Assembly: GCF_000003815.2 (NCBI RefSeq)
Contig: NC_049995.1
Coordinates: forward strand, 1,427,344-1,491,343
Direction of reading: 5' to 3'
Origin: Branchiostoma floridae
Lineage: Eukaryota; Chordata; Leptocardii; Amphioxiformes; Branchiostomatidae
Length of the DNA stretch: 64,000 bases
This document shows positions 35,501-46,168 of this stretch, piece after piece. The notes beneath the pieces were generated by a model that was not told where the DNA came from, searched no databases, and saw nothing but the letters and a program-made list of their open reading frames with translations. How positions within the stretch are numbered: position 1 is the stretch's first letter; each line of letters opens with the position of its first letter. A program made the position numbers and the translations under genes.

Positions 35501-38500
35501 TATTTATGTCATACCATGTTGAAAAACGCTGATTTAATTGCCAAACTACTCATAACAAGGATAGAATTTGACACATTGTTCCAACCTGTGCCAGGACTCC
35601 GTTTGCTTGCAACGGTGGGCATTGATTTTGTTTTATTTAATCGATGGAAGCCTGTGTGATACAACTAAGATGCCTGTGTGATATGGAAAATTATTAATAT
35701 TACCCGGTCAGGAACACCTACTCAGTGGTTTTATTTGGTGGTTATAGCAAAGGCCCAGGCGTTATGACACCATATACACCTTGGAGCGGGTCATTAACCC
35801 TTAGTTATTGTACAGTTGTATCAGCACTTATTATCGTGTCAACAGTTAAGGATGGCCATGGTGACAGCCCCTCCATCCTGAGCCGACAGCTGGCACCTGG
35901 ACTCCTCCCCATGCCACAGGAGATGGTACGGTCCACGGGGGGCAATGGCATGGGACTGCCAGGAGTAAACATCCCCCAAAGGGGTGAGTTTGGCAGTAAA
36001 CCACTTTTCTCTATTTCTGAAATACAAACATACTGGTGTGGTATCAGTCAAACACTCAGAGGACACTACTTCATTTCTGTTGTATAAAAGAAAACTAAAC
36101 TCGGCACAAAAAGTTTGGAATATGAACTTTGGCTGATCATATTTCCGTTGTTTTTGCATCAATTTTAATGTGTTATATATCAATAGAAAGCGTGTGTGAT
36201 TTCCTTTTATATGGTATCAAACTCCTCGTGATTTTGAATTCGTGAAAAGAGCACCAGGGTTACTTACGTCAGTGGGTCACGAAAAAAATGTGCCCAAATT
36301 TCAATTTTTGTGTTCAACTCTGTATCATCCTGCTTGTATGGGTGTGGGTGTCAAGGATTCAATCTATCCTTTTTTCACGTAATCTTTGGTATACAGAACA
36401 TCCAAGTTTATCTTCAACATTTGAGGAGAGTATATGTGTATTTTGGGTGTTGGATGACCGATTCGAAGTGTGGATGCGGCAAGGAGAATGCCACGCCGAC
36501 TGTCGCACGGATAGAGCGTAACAGCGCGTAGCGCTTGTTGTGGTGTATGTATGGCTGCCACAGGAAAAACAAGGTACGCTATCATCCCAGACAAGACAAC
36601 CTCAATACTGTGAGATACAGGGACACCATTCTCCATTCAGTATTCAGTCGCAATGTCTTACCCCTTCAATATTGGGTCGAATGACATTCTGTAAGATTAC
36701 ACCGCCCGTCCACGCACACAGTCTGCATTGATCCTTGCTCTGTGTGACGGGCGTTGTAGTCTAACACATGCAGAATTGCATTTGGTCCCCCACACACGCT
36801 GACGAGGTATGACATTGCGACTGCATGGAGAATGGTGTCCCTGTATCTCACAGCATTGAGGTTGTCTTGTCTGGGATGAGGGTGAACTTCGTTTTTCCTG
36901 TGGCAGCCATACATACACCACACCATGACACTGCCTCCACCAAGCGCTACGCGCTGTTACGCTCTATCCGTGCGACAGTCAGCGTGGCATTCTCCTTGCC
37001 GCCTCCACACCTCGATTCGGTCATCAACAGCCAAAAGGGCACATATACTCTTCTCAAATGTTGAAGATGAACTTGGATGCTCTGTATACCAAAGATTACG
37101 TGAAAAAAGGGTAGATTGAATCATTGACACCCACACCCATACCAGCAGTCTGATACAGAGTTGAACACAAAAATTGAAATTTGGGCACTTTTTTTTCGTG
37201 ACCCACTGACGTAAGTAGCCCTGGTGCTCGTTCCAAGAATTTATAGCCATAAGGAGTTTGATACCATATGAAAGGAAATCACACACGCTTTCTATTGATA
37301 TATAACACATTGAAATTGATGCAGAAACAACGGAAATATGATCAGCCAAAGTTAATATTCCAAACTTTTTGTGCCGAGTTTAGATACCATTATTTATTTG
37401 TTGATGTTTTGTGTGTACAGGTCTAAACAGGGCCCCCGGAGCCCCCCTCAGCCCCCGGAGCCCACAGTTGACGAGTGCAGCCATCGCTAAGGAGTTACTA
37501 ACAATTGGGACGTCCCCTACTGCTGAGGCAATGGTACAGTCCGGTGTCACGGGGATGCCACAAGGCCAACAGGTACTGTAGATGTTCAAATCTTTGTGCT
37601 TCTTCTTAGATTGCAGTATTTGAGGTCACTTCCTACTGCAAGTCTACGAAAGCTTCACCTTCCTCACTGATATTCCAGTGCTGATTCAATGGTCAAAGCC
37701 AGTGCTGAAGAAAGTTCAGCACGAGTTTTCCAGTGCTGAATGGCTCTGTTCCAGTGCTGAAGCTCTGTCAGGACTGGAATTCCAGTGCTAAATCTTGAAA
37801 CAGTGCTAAACTCATTTCAGCACAGGTTTTCCAGTGTTGGACTGCCATCAGCACTAGTTACCCAGTGCTGAAATTGCCATCAGCACTGGAACCGTGTGCT
37901 GAATTACACCTTCATAATTACAGCTCTTCTGGAAATGATTTGAATGGCCAGTGCGGAATATTGTCCGAGCACTCGGTTTCCAGTGCTGACGCCGACTTTT
38001 CCAGTGCTGAGAGCGCGTCAGTACTGGAAGTCCAGTGCTGACGAACTTTCAGCACTGGAAAGAAGCCATCTTCAGCACTGGAACCGAGTGCTGAAAAAGG
38101 AGGGTGAAGCTTTCGTAGCTTTGCCTTCCTACCCATGAGCTTACCACACCTACAAACTGGAACCAACATTTCCATGGTGTTTCTAGAGGTTCCACAAACT
38201 CTTGAATTTCACTATGGCATGAAATTTCAGGGCTGCAACTCAAAAGTACTTTAGTAGTAGATAGACACAATGAGTTTGATTTCCACAATATAATATGCAG
38301 TTGAAGAGTGTTTCTTGCTCTGTAATTCCATCTCTACTGTTTGTTGTCCTGTCCTCTGCACAGGTTCCTCCTAAGCAGCAGCTTGCCTACCTTGCCAAAG
38401 TGCAGGGCTTCAGAGTCGACTTCACAGATTTTCCAAAGGTACGATGAACAGTGATGTTTCCCTTAATGCCAAACAAAAAAAGGCAAATGCCATCTAAGTT

Positions 38501-39122
38501 TACAAAGTTTAGAGCTGCCTGGAAAAGCCCTTACGGTAGACTCCTGAATGTGAGATTTTGGCAAATGGATTCATTCTATGTTAAGTCTACTAAGTAGTCA
38601 TATGTATGTAAGGCAGAGACTGCTGTGGAGCTGCCATCAAGCCTCAAGACATCTAAGTTCAAACCCTCGCATGATGGGGAAGGAGAGATAGTGAGCGAGT
38701 AATACTTGTTTCTTATTTTCCTCCCCAGGGTAACAAGTCTGAGTACCTGTCGCTGGTGTCCCTCTCCTCTAACCCCCCGCTAGTGAGCCATGGCGCCGGC
38801 CCAACTGTGGAGGCAGCTCACGACCAGGCTGCACTCAACGCTCTCAAGTCTCTCATGGACATGGGACTGGACCGTGTGGATGGGGAGGGGGGCGGGGACA
38901 AGGCTGAAGGGTAGGTCACCATAGTCCCATTCAGGGAATGATATTTGAATTTCAACATGGGCACATTGCAAGAACACATCCATGTCTTTGTTTAAGGCAT
39001 TTCTTTCTGTCTCCAGAGTGCAGGAAGAGACGCCCAGTGTGAGCGAGCACAAACAGGCTAACTCAGCAGACGCAGACATGGCTGGCTCGCTGGAGCCCGT
39101 TGTCAAGACGGAGTCCAAGTGA
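23575..39122 (+). CDS. STAU: Staufen double-stranded RNA-binding protein (fourteen coding exons)
   Basis: Binds dsRNA in mRNA 3' ends for localisation, translational control and Staufen-mediated decay. Exons: 23575-23737, 24971-25122, 26623-26776, 27965-28124, 30113-30297, 31132-31220, 32116-32337, 33175-33321, 35035-35245, 35846-35983, 37421-37572, 38364-38438, 38729-38910, 39017-39122. All phases agree; 711 residues. The ATG is secured by an in-frame TGA at the exon's first codon. Domains: Pro/Ala-rich start; dsRBD1 75-148 ([21 protein letters not shown]); dsRBD2 about 164-253 ([20 protein letters not shown]); dsRBD3 283-352 ([20 protein letters not shown]); dsRBD4 389-460 ([22 protein letters not shown]); Staufen-swapping-like helix 560-580; dsRBD5 597-664. 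dsRBD3 and dsRBD4 keep the lysine-rich helix needed for RNA contact; dsRBD2 has [10 protein letters not shown] instead. One gene here corresponds to vertebrate STAU1 and STAU2, so paralogue numbering is not meaningful. Confidence 0.95.
24125..24330. mobile_element. Short MITE in staufen intron 1 (coding)
   Basis: Inverted ends AAGAGGGTCTGCATG / CATGCAGACCCTCTT, about 205 bp. The interior repeats TTACGCTAAAT. No coding. Confidence 0.65.
25384..25725. repeat. Inverted GGAACATNTGATCATATGTTCC-type words
   Basis: The segment contains a perfect local palindrome, AACATATGATCACATGTT-like, at its left end (GGAACATGTGATCATATGTT) and related words at its right (GAACATATGATCACATTTGA, ATGTTGGAACAG). Further GAACAT/ATGTTC words continue on both sides (25200-25860). 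It is probably a decayed element; boundaries are uncertain. Confidence 0.35.
26842..27177. mobile_element. hAT-like MITE, CAGGGCTCGAAATA family, copy 1
   Basis: The ends CAGGGCTCAAAATACCACCT and AAGTATTTCGAGCCCTG are inverted. The interior is rich in ACCTGCA/TGCAGGT words. The same element in the opposite orientation lies at 61137-61453, and a shorter relative at 56761-56930. No 8-bp duplication is preserved. It lies in the staufen intron after exon 3. Confidence 0.75.
27638..27864. mobile_element. MITE with TAGTTAAACTGT ends
   Basis: Inverted ends TAGTTAAACTGT / ACAGTTAAACTA plus an inner pair AACACAAAAATTGGACTCAC / GTGAATCCAATTTTTGTGTT; 227 bp. The centre has TAACGTGACGTCACG, which includes a CRE-like TGACGTCA. 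It lies in the staufen intron before exon 4. Confidence 0.75.
28125..30112. other. Staufen intron 4, mostly unassigned
   Basis: Nearly 2 kb with no convincing exon. It contains two related blocks, AAAAATCAATGTCACTACAC (29698) and AAAAATCGATGCCGCTACAC (29811), spaced 113 bp apart and each followed by CCTTGAAAA. It ends with a right-end fragment of the CAGTCAAACCTG MITE family (about 29880-30035). Confidence 0.5.
30395..30885. mobile_element. MITE with AAGGCCACACCAATTT ends, copy 1
   Basis: The left end AAGGCCACACCAATTTAATT and right-end words GAGAAGCAACAAATTAAAGT are roughly inverted. Internal landmarks GTATGTGCCCCTGGAATGGG and GTCTGCAATAGCAAAACCTA recur in the same order at 59046-59362, where the right end reads AAATTGGTGTGGCCTTA. 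It lies in the staufen intron after exon 5. Confidence 0.6.
32770..32955. mobile_element. Fragment of the long 'GGCC' MITE
   Basis: Contains CGTCTGTTTTTTCGGACC, AAGAGAAGAAAAAACGGTT and TTTCATACTGAAGGCAAC, which occur in the same order in the right half of copy B (11840-12010). The terminal inverted repeat is missing. It lies in the staufen intron before exon 8. Confidence 0.55.
33352..34543. repeat. Minisatellite of about 40 bp, with a gap inside
   Basis: Tandem units reading approximately GGAATATTAGTGAGACATGT then GGAACAGTTAGGCAGGGGAT, 39-41 bp each and over twenty visible copies, interrupted by 237 N (33396-33632). It lies 30 bp after staufen exon 8, in the intron that splits dsRBD4. Units differ at few positions, and there are no unique spacers. 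Confidence 0.95.
33396..33632. other. Assembly gap (237 N)
   Basis: N run inside the 40-bp minisatellite; it probably represents further repeat copies. Confidence 0.99.
34810..34988 (-). mobile_element. Truncated copy of the CTACCGTATATTC element
   Basis: Shares GAAGTGTAGCT, TATTTTAGGCT, CCCCAACTTTGGCAACAACT and GTGTGTACTTTATT in order with the reverse complement of 55898-56060. It lies in the staufen intron before exon 9. Confidence 0.6.
36098..37380. mobile_element. Tc1/mariner-like fold-back element with degenerate transposase pieces
   Basis: The ends AACTCGGCACAAAAAGTTTG / TTTTTGTGCCGAGTT are flanked by TA on both sides. Arms of more than 500 bp are inverted copies of each other (for example ACTTACGTCAGTGGGTCACG near 36261 and its complement near 37192). 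Both arms contain the same coding relic. On the minus strand, a frame at 36666-36926 reads MYGCHRKN...[15 protein letters not shown], and further on [20 protein letters not shown], which resemble the Tc1 transposase block around the second catalytic Asp (NAIFQ-DNARPHTA). Frameshifts break it. It lies in the staufen intron after exon 10. Confidence 0.7.
37644..38118. mobile_element. 475-bp element built from reiterated CAGTGCTGA words
   Basis: Inverted ends CTACGAAAGCTTCACC / GGTGAAGCTTTCGTAG. Between them are about twenty copies of TTCCAGTGCTGA or its complement TCAGCACTGGAA in alternating orientation, some with one-base changes. No open frame is conserved. A partial copy lies at 63225-63460. 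It is in the staufen intron after exon 11. Confidence 0.75.
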
Positions 39123-41840
39123 GCCTCACTGCAGGCCGCCATCTCACGATGCCGGCGGATGAATACATGTGAAGACAACACCAACCAATCACACCTACTT
39201 TCCTGGGTGTTCTTAGAGTTAGTTCAAACTAAATTCTCCATTTGGCATACTCAAGGGTTAGAAATATTCAGTTGCTATTATTGGAGAAGAATATTGACAG
39301 ATGGGTACTTTTGGTCAGGGCTGATTTGTTTGATTGAGAAATGTGCCAGAGCATTTGACCGTGATTCAGGTAAGAAAACGGCATGCTTTTGGTAGTTTGA
39401 TACATATTATATTCTGGTTGTACAATACTTTAATTAGTTGGGAACACTTCCACTCCCCAACACACCAGTTGTGCTGGGGAGTGGAAAATTGCCACATTGT
39501 ACACAAGTGTGCCCTGCAATGATGATGATGACACCATGTCAAACATTGATTACATTCATGTTCATTGGTTGGAAAACTGACATGCTACTTTGCTCCTACG
39601 TTTAATGGTGAGAATTAGCAATGAATGACCCAAACACAGGTCAATAATTTTTTTTTTGTGTATGAATAAAGAAATGGGCTTTCCTACTGGATTGTTGAAG
39701 AACACTGAGGATGTATAAACGTACTGTACAGTGTAAACCAGGTCAGTTCTGGCACATCTTCAACTCAAATAGGCTCTTATGCCAAAGGTTCTCCACGAGT
39801 AACAACTGTTATCCTTGATGCTCTTCATATGGCCAAGTTATCATTGATTTATGCATATATTCGTGTAATTTTCTTGTTAAAGTCATTAAGCAACATTCTG
39901 TGTGTATCATATCATATACCCCCTATTGCTACTGTAGTAATGTGTATGTCCATGCTACATCTGTGCATGTTGTTGGAAGTGTCTCAGAGCAAAATATGCA
40001 TAGTAGTGTAGCTGGTCCCTTGCTTTGATACAGAAGTTCACATGTAGTTACCTTTCCAGTAAGGTTAATGAAACATTGGTGAGATTTTGTCTAAGATCAT
40101 AGTGAATGTTGTCTTCATATCTAATTCATTGCATGCACCATACAGTACTAGTGAAACATAAGGAAGACCTCAGAATAGAGCAGGAAGACATCCCTTACTG
40201 TAGTATGGGTCGGACTGGACATAGACATGCAGCTGTTCTGTGTGGCCAGGGTCCCTATCTGGGAGTAGTTTACACCATACAAACTTCAGCTGTCAGGGAA
40301 ACTTTGTTGCAGTCAGAAAAATGTTCAACTCCAGGTAGTTCTTTTGTACAACACACTCTCCCTTACCACCTAACTTGTGTCCATACCACAGCCGAGGAAA
40401 GCACCCTCTGTTTTTGTCCGTCTGACAGATAAAACGGTCAGGAAGAGTGTGTATGGACTGAATTCTCTGTGCCAGGGCATAGCTGATTTTGCAACTCATT
40501 TTGCTGCCTATTGATTGGTGTCAGGTACAGAATGAATGTGTAGCTTATTCCAGAAGAGAACTGTAGTATTTGATAGTTTGAATAAGCGATATGAATTTGT
40601 ATGATTCTGAACATGGCTACAGTACATGTACCAAACAGGATAGGCTCTAACATTGATTTATGTCCTCTATAACTTCTGAAGAGTGACAAATATTTGTGGC
40701 ATTTCTAAAATTCTATCCATTACAGTACTTCCTGACAGCAGCACAGGAATGTGGTAAGATGCTATTTCCAGATGAGGGTGTGATGCTGAGGTTTTCCTAT
40801 GTTTGCTGCCAAGCTGCCTACAAAAGTGTGCAGTATTTGCTGTCCAGACCCAGGCTTGTACATACTGTGTCAGACCTATGTACTGTTCCAACAGGTGCTG
40901 CCAAATGAGCTAACTGAGCTACAACACTGAACTTGACTCAAAACCCCCTTAATTGAATTGTACAAGATTTCTCTGTGATATCTTGTGTTCTAAAGCTTCT
41001 GTTTGTGCCAAACCCATCCCTGCAACATGAAGCTTCTGCCAGATAAACAGCAGTTTGAGGGAAATGTTGCCCTTCTGATGTCATTGTGAAGCTCTGTTGC
41101 TGGCAGCACTGTACAAGGCTGGAGAGGTCCCCAGGCCAATCATTGCCATATTGCACATGGATTGTAGCTTTTTTTTTGCTGTTAGAGATTAGGTGTGTTG
41201 TTATGGCAGGATCACAGACATTGTGGCAGGCAAGGACAAACTTCAGTTTGGTCCGTTTCTGCTAAAACCATCAGACTGTGGGTCAGTCAGCAATTATGTA
41301 CAATTATATACTCAGTCTGTTAAAACTGAACTGAACATTTAGACAGACCTGCTATATACAGTACAAATGTGACATAGTTCTACATTTACTTGAAACATTG
41401 TTAGTTGATTTGAATATCCAAACACATTACGTTATTGTCAATATTACAAATACCAACTTTTACACTACGAGTTGGAAGGGTTAATAATCTTTCATGATAG
41501 CCAATGTCAAAACTTAACAGTGATCTTAACATTGAAAATAAAAGTACAAACTTTAAGGTCAGATATCTAACATTTGATTACCCTAGGTAAACCAAAATTA
41601 CCGTACCAGTAGTTACCATTGGTCAAAATTCGGGTCAAAAGTTCCCCTGTACCTTGTGCTACAATGACAAGGTTGTTATTAACAGAGGTATGGCCGTTGA
41701 ATGACTGTTAGAAGCCCACACTGATAGTCTATAGCAAACATGCCAGTTCTGTTGAACCATGATGTCCTGATTCCTGCATCAATTTAACATTGCAATAAAC
41801 ACACCCTCTTGAGCAATAAACTGTTGTAGTTTTATCTTAT
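39123..41840 (+). other. Probable staufen 3' UTR and downstream region
   Basis: No repeat family and no second gene was recognised. Candidate polyadenylation signals on the plus strand are AATAAA at 39665-39670 and a pair at 41794-41799 and 41815-41820, the latter followed by a T-rich stretch. The distal pair fits a 2.7-kb 3' UTR, but usage cannot be told from sequence. Confidence 0.4.
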
Positions 41841-44485
41841 TTTTAATGTTTTTAACATGTAAGCCATGCCTAGTTAATTTTCTTGATCCTCAACTTTGTC
41901 ACTAAGTGTTCCCGATTTTAGGAAATTACATACCAGTTAGGATATGAATCAACCCCATGCAAGTGCTCATATTTTGGCACTGACAATTAGGAGAAAGTAG
42001 TGTTCCTAGTTTGTTTTTTTCTCATTCCGTAATAGATCAAAAGTTCAAAAATTGTTTTTCATTGTTAATTAGTAGTACGCCAGTTTTGGTCCCAACTCAC
42101 TGCTGTGACGTTACAGCTTATGCACATAATTTTTATTGGAATGTAACGCTGTATTTCACGGAAAAATGTCGGGAACAGAACTTGCAATTTTTTTTGCTGG
42201 TCTTTCACTAAAATAACATGGAAGTAGCCTGCCCCAAAATGTAAGGAGACTATTTTCACTGACAGCCTGCTTGTTTTGACGGTTTACTGCCCTATCAACG
42301 TGACCCTGCTTAAGTGCGTTGCTTACACCTTACAGAAAAGCCTAGCCGTGAAAACTTTTTCTTTTCTATTGTATTATGTAAACTGCACTCAAAACAGTGG
42401 TACACCTGCTGGAAAGGAAGCTGATCAACTTTGAAAACATGCCAGTTGAGGGGTCAAAAATTTAATGACTTTTTCGCGTCTTTAACATTATCAAACCTAA
42501 AGCAAACTTACATAATCAATCCTCTATTCTGCAGGTGGGGTATGGTGTGATGTGACAATACCTCTAGATGCTTTACAAACACTTGGCCAATCAAAAGAAA
42601 AACATAGCCTTACAGCAGTTTTACATGCTTGTTATGCTGACAACAAGGACCTAGCGGTACATAAAAGGCTGGTTCTTTCAAAGTGTGGTCTTTGCTGCAT
42701 CAGGAGAGTGCATTCATCTTCCATATTCATTAAGTTGGATCTCTTATGAAAATGAAGTTTTTCTCAACAAAATTGCAAATAAATTCTGTATTTCGAAAAT
42801 AACAGTGCCTAAAGCATTTCAGTTTTATATACATATTGCTGATCACTTTGGCCGAAATCTATCTTTAAAAAATGATAAAATCCCTACCGATAGACACTAG
42901 TCTTTTTCAGGATCGTAATAAAAAGGAGCCCCTACGACAACTGGGGTTATGGGCAGTGAGTGAGTGAGTGAATTAAAAAAAAAATTGTTTTGCTAGGCTA
43001 AAGGGAATTCAACAATTCAAAATACAAATTGTTATCTACAGCCAAGGAAAGTAGATGGCTTATCAACATTTCATACTGCATATGCCATTAGGGAAACATA
43101 CGATAGGCAGAAAGGTCAGCTAATTCTGGCCAGTCCAGAGTTTCAAAGTACAAAATGTACTGTAACAGTTGAAAAATACAACAACACAATTGAAGACGGA
43201 AGCCCATGCATCAAAGATTTACTAAATCATTTAGGAATGTACCAATCCTCCATATTTCACAATTTTCAAAGTTAGAAACAAACCAACTACACTGATACAG
43301 CACTACATCAGAATGTCATGTGCAAGACTGGCAGGTATTTAGCAGTGGCAAAATCAACTGTCAACAACTAGACACTCATGTTGATGCTTGGTCATCCCTG
43401 CATCACAAGTTTGTCTGTTGCATACAATTTCTTTTCAAAGCACAATTAAAAAAAAACTTCTACTTATTAGATAACATTCTTATATACTCAAGCACAACCG
43501 TTTACATGTATGCCCTGCTGAAGAACTATCTGCTGAAATACTTACTAGATAAGGCTTAAATAATCATCAATATGGCTGGCTCAGACTGCTGGCATCTCTG
43601 CTTTACTGCTGTCTTGAGAAAAGTTGTTTTTTTCAAGCACATGTTGATTTATTTATATGGATGTCACCTGCATGCACATCAACTTTCAGCTGTTTCCAAA
43701 AACAGTTACAACGATGTTCTAAATGATACCAAGCTGCAAAATTAGCAAATATTGGAAAACCTTTAAAAATGTCATAGAATGCCAACGTCAATTCCAAGGT
43801 CAAAGAAGACATTTAAGAACAAAAATAAAGATTCCATCGTCTGGTATTCCATACTATGTGTGTGTGGTCAATTGAATCTTTTGACTTTTTTGGGCCAAAC
43901 TTTTTTCTTTTATTCACACTCTAGCATCAGTTTTGGGTTTCTCAGAGGATGTCATCCACACAATCAAATCAACATGGCCTTATCTAACTTTGGAAATGCA
44001 GTAATAAGTCACCTCTGCAAACAATGTTTAAATGCAACAAATTTATGAGGTTAGAATGGATAAATGGCTTCAGTTCAGTTAAAAGTTCTTAAATACATAA
44101 AATCATATAAAATTGTACTCAGCTATACACAAGCTCTTGCCAACAATCTAGGTATACACATTATGTGTACATAAACTTCTGTACAGATTCACAATATAAA
44201 TATGTCTCCAACTTCCTGAGAAAAGTACATTTTTAAGTTCCTTTTCATTGAAAGGAATACAATAACATATTGACAATAAATGTATTTTGTTCCACTGTCA
44301 CACCATAAACTTTCACTGCAAGAACCCTAGTACTGCTCAGAACTCTTTAAGCTTGCTGAAAGTATTTCAAGGAGTCAATACAGCAACCAGGTCAAAATCT
44401 TACTCAAAGGTAAAAAATTCAGAAATAATCACTAAGTCTTTGTACACGGTTCTCTCCAAAATTTGGTTCTTCACAGTACTCTGTG
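41841..44485. other. Convergent intergenic region between staufen and the smoothened tail exon
   Basis: Apart from the MITE at 43637-43982, no exon, RNA gene or repeat was recognised. A low-complexity GTGAGTGAGTGAGTG stretch lies near 42957. The 3' UTR of the minus-strand gene ending at 44486 presumably occupies part of it. Confidence 0.5.
43637..43982. mobile_element. MITE, 'GGCC' family copy C
   Basis: Left end AGCACATGTTGATTTATTTA, right end AATCAAATCAACATGGCCTT. The inner GGATGTCACC / GGATGTCATCC pair is as in the other copies. About 345 bp. Confidence 0.65.
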
Positions 44486-45399
44486 TCATTTATGATAAGT
44501 GACATACGTATCATTTTCCACATTATAAATGTTGACTTCCCTGGATGTGGCTGAGGGATATGTGTCTATGGATTGGCTGTTGTAGCTTTCCATGGCTTGA
44601 TTCCCATAGAAACTGCTGACAGTCAGGTTGTTGAGGGGAATGGGGATCCCCTGGTTCCCCACGTACTCCATCTCTGTGTTACCAGAGTACGTGTCCATAT
44701 CTGGGACCGGGTTACCCGGGTAAGCACCAACCCCTGGGTGGCCATACCCATAAGCCATTGGTACAGGGTCACTAGGGTACACAAATGCCGGGTTATTATA
44801 GTAGGCATTAACTGGCTGCCTTCTGTACAGCACGCTAGGTTGTGCAGCTTGCTGAGTTAGAACTGCATGTCCCATACAACCAGGTAAAACGTCTTCTCCG
44901 TTATTTGTAGATCCACTCTGGTCTGTAAAGTTTAACTCTTCACTGGCAAACTCATCGCTATCTACTTCCGGAGAGGACTCTGTGCACTGGGAGTTGTTGG
45001 GAGGTGTGACCCCTCGGTTGGACGTCTCTTCTGAAGCTTCAGTGAAGGAAGCTCCCTCTGAGGTGTCATTACATGATGTTCCTTCCTCCTCCTCCTCCTC
45101 CGGGATGGCTGCTTCCCTCCTGGTGACTGCCGTGGCGCGTCCAGAGTCCGACACTTCGTCAGACGACAGACATTTTTCTCCGGTGGCGATCGGTACGTTG
45201 GGAGGCTGCATCCCGTCCTCATCTGCCTCCATGTCGGCCTCCGAAATCCTGGAGGGTTGGCGCGCTCGCACGTCCTGGACCTCCTGTCGGTACTTCTTGT
45301 GCCGTTTTTGATGCTTGCGTCGACTGAAGCGATCCAGTTTGTGTTTTTGCTGCCCTGGTTCCACATCAGCTACTACAGTTGTCTGGGCACCAGCCCCAT
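44486..45399 (-). CDS. SMO: C-terminal tail exon, probably smoothened
   Basis: A single large 3' coding exon (about 303 residues) that starts after acceptor TGTGTCTCACAG at 45399 needing one base from the previous exon, and ends TYVTYHK-stop at 44486. Near its start is a basic cluster (RFSRRKHQKRHKKYRQE); then a Ser/Thr/Glu-rich acidic stretch including six consecutive Glu; then a Pro/Tyr/Gly/Asn-rich tail with repeated YPGNP/YSGN-type words. Vertebrate Smoothened tails have a similarly placed basic cluster followed by unconserved low-complexity sequence. The strand, phase (1) and position downstream of the SMO transmembrane exons fit. No diagnostic core motif is present, so it could be the last exon of another minus-strand gene. 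It is predicted cytosolic. Confidence 0.5.
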
Positions 45400-45726
45400 C
45401 TGTGAGACACAAGCAACAATACTCATTACTGCCACCCTTCTGTTCAACCAGGACTGAGCTCCAAATACAGGAAAAAACACAAGGATGCAGATAAAGATAT
45501 GAACAGCTTGCAACTTTACACGCTAAAAAATCAGGCCTGGACAGGTGTTATAGGTGACAAGGGTGCTTCAGGAAGTTATGCCATTGGTTCTATAACAGGC
45601 TCGGTTTTTTCAACGAATGAGTTGAAATTTGGCACAAAGGTAAAGGCATATATCCCCCTTTTTGAAATATCTCAATTTGTTGTTCAGGTTTTAATGAGTG
45701 ACTGAATTGAGTTCAAGATGACCACA

Positions 45727-45902
45727 CCCTTGGTAGTGTTGCCATGTAGAAATAACCCCCTTTATGGATAATGGGATAGTCCGGGCCGACGCGCAGGCGT
45801 CGGGAGAGTAGCCGGGAAAAGGAATAAACATCAATTCACGTCGTTTCAACTCCAGTCTCCTAGTCGCTCTTGTGTCACCTCTGGGCTCCCTAAACATCAT
45901 CT
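45727..45902 (+). other. Candidate 5' LTR segment / leader of the gypsy element
   Basis: Upstream of gag. It contains GGAATAAACATC, a plus-strand AATAAA, and later GGCTCCCTAAACATCA, a CA-ended stretch followed by TCTAAAGTGGACAGAACGAG, a possible primer-binding region. No second copy of this sequence exists 3' of pol in this window, so the LTR assignment cannot be confirmed. Confidence 0.3.
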
Positions 45903-46168
45903 AAAGTGGACAGAACGAGGGTAACAAAATGGAGGTTCTACCGAGATCGTAAAACTTAGAGGAAAGGGAGCCGATCGGATGATCACGACAGGAGAAGTTT
46001 GACCGCCACTGGAGCCAGACGTTGTGACAGAAAAGGATTCGCGCCAAAGAAGACACGTGACCACAGGTCAGAGAGGTCAATTTGTTGTAAACAAATAGTT
46101 CAGAGGTCAACAAGATGGCGCTGCGGTTGTAGAGGGGGAGGGCGACCGTACCGATAAGAACTGTTGTT

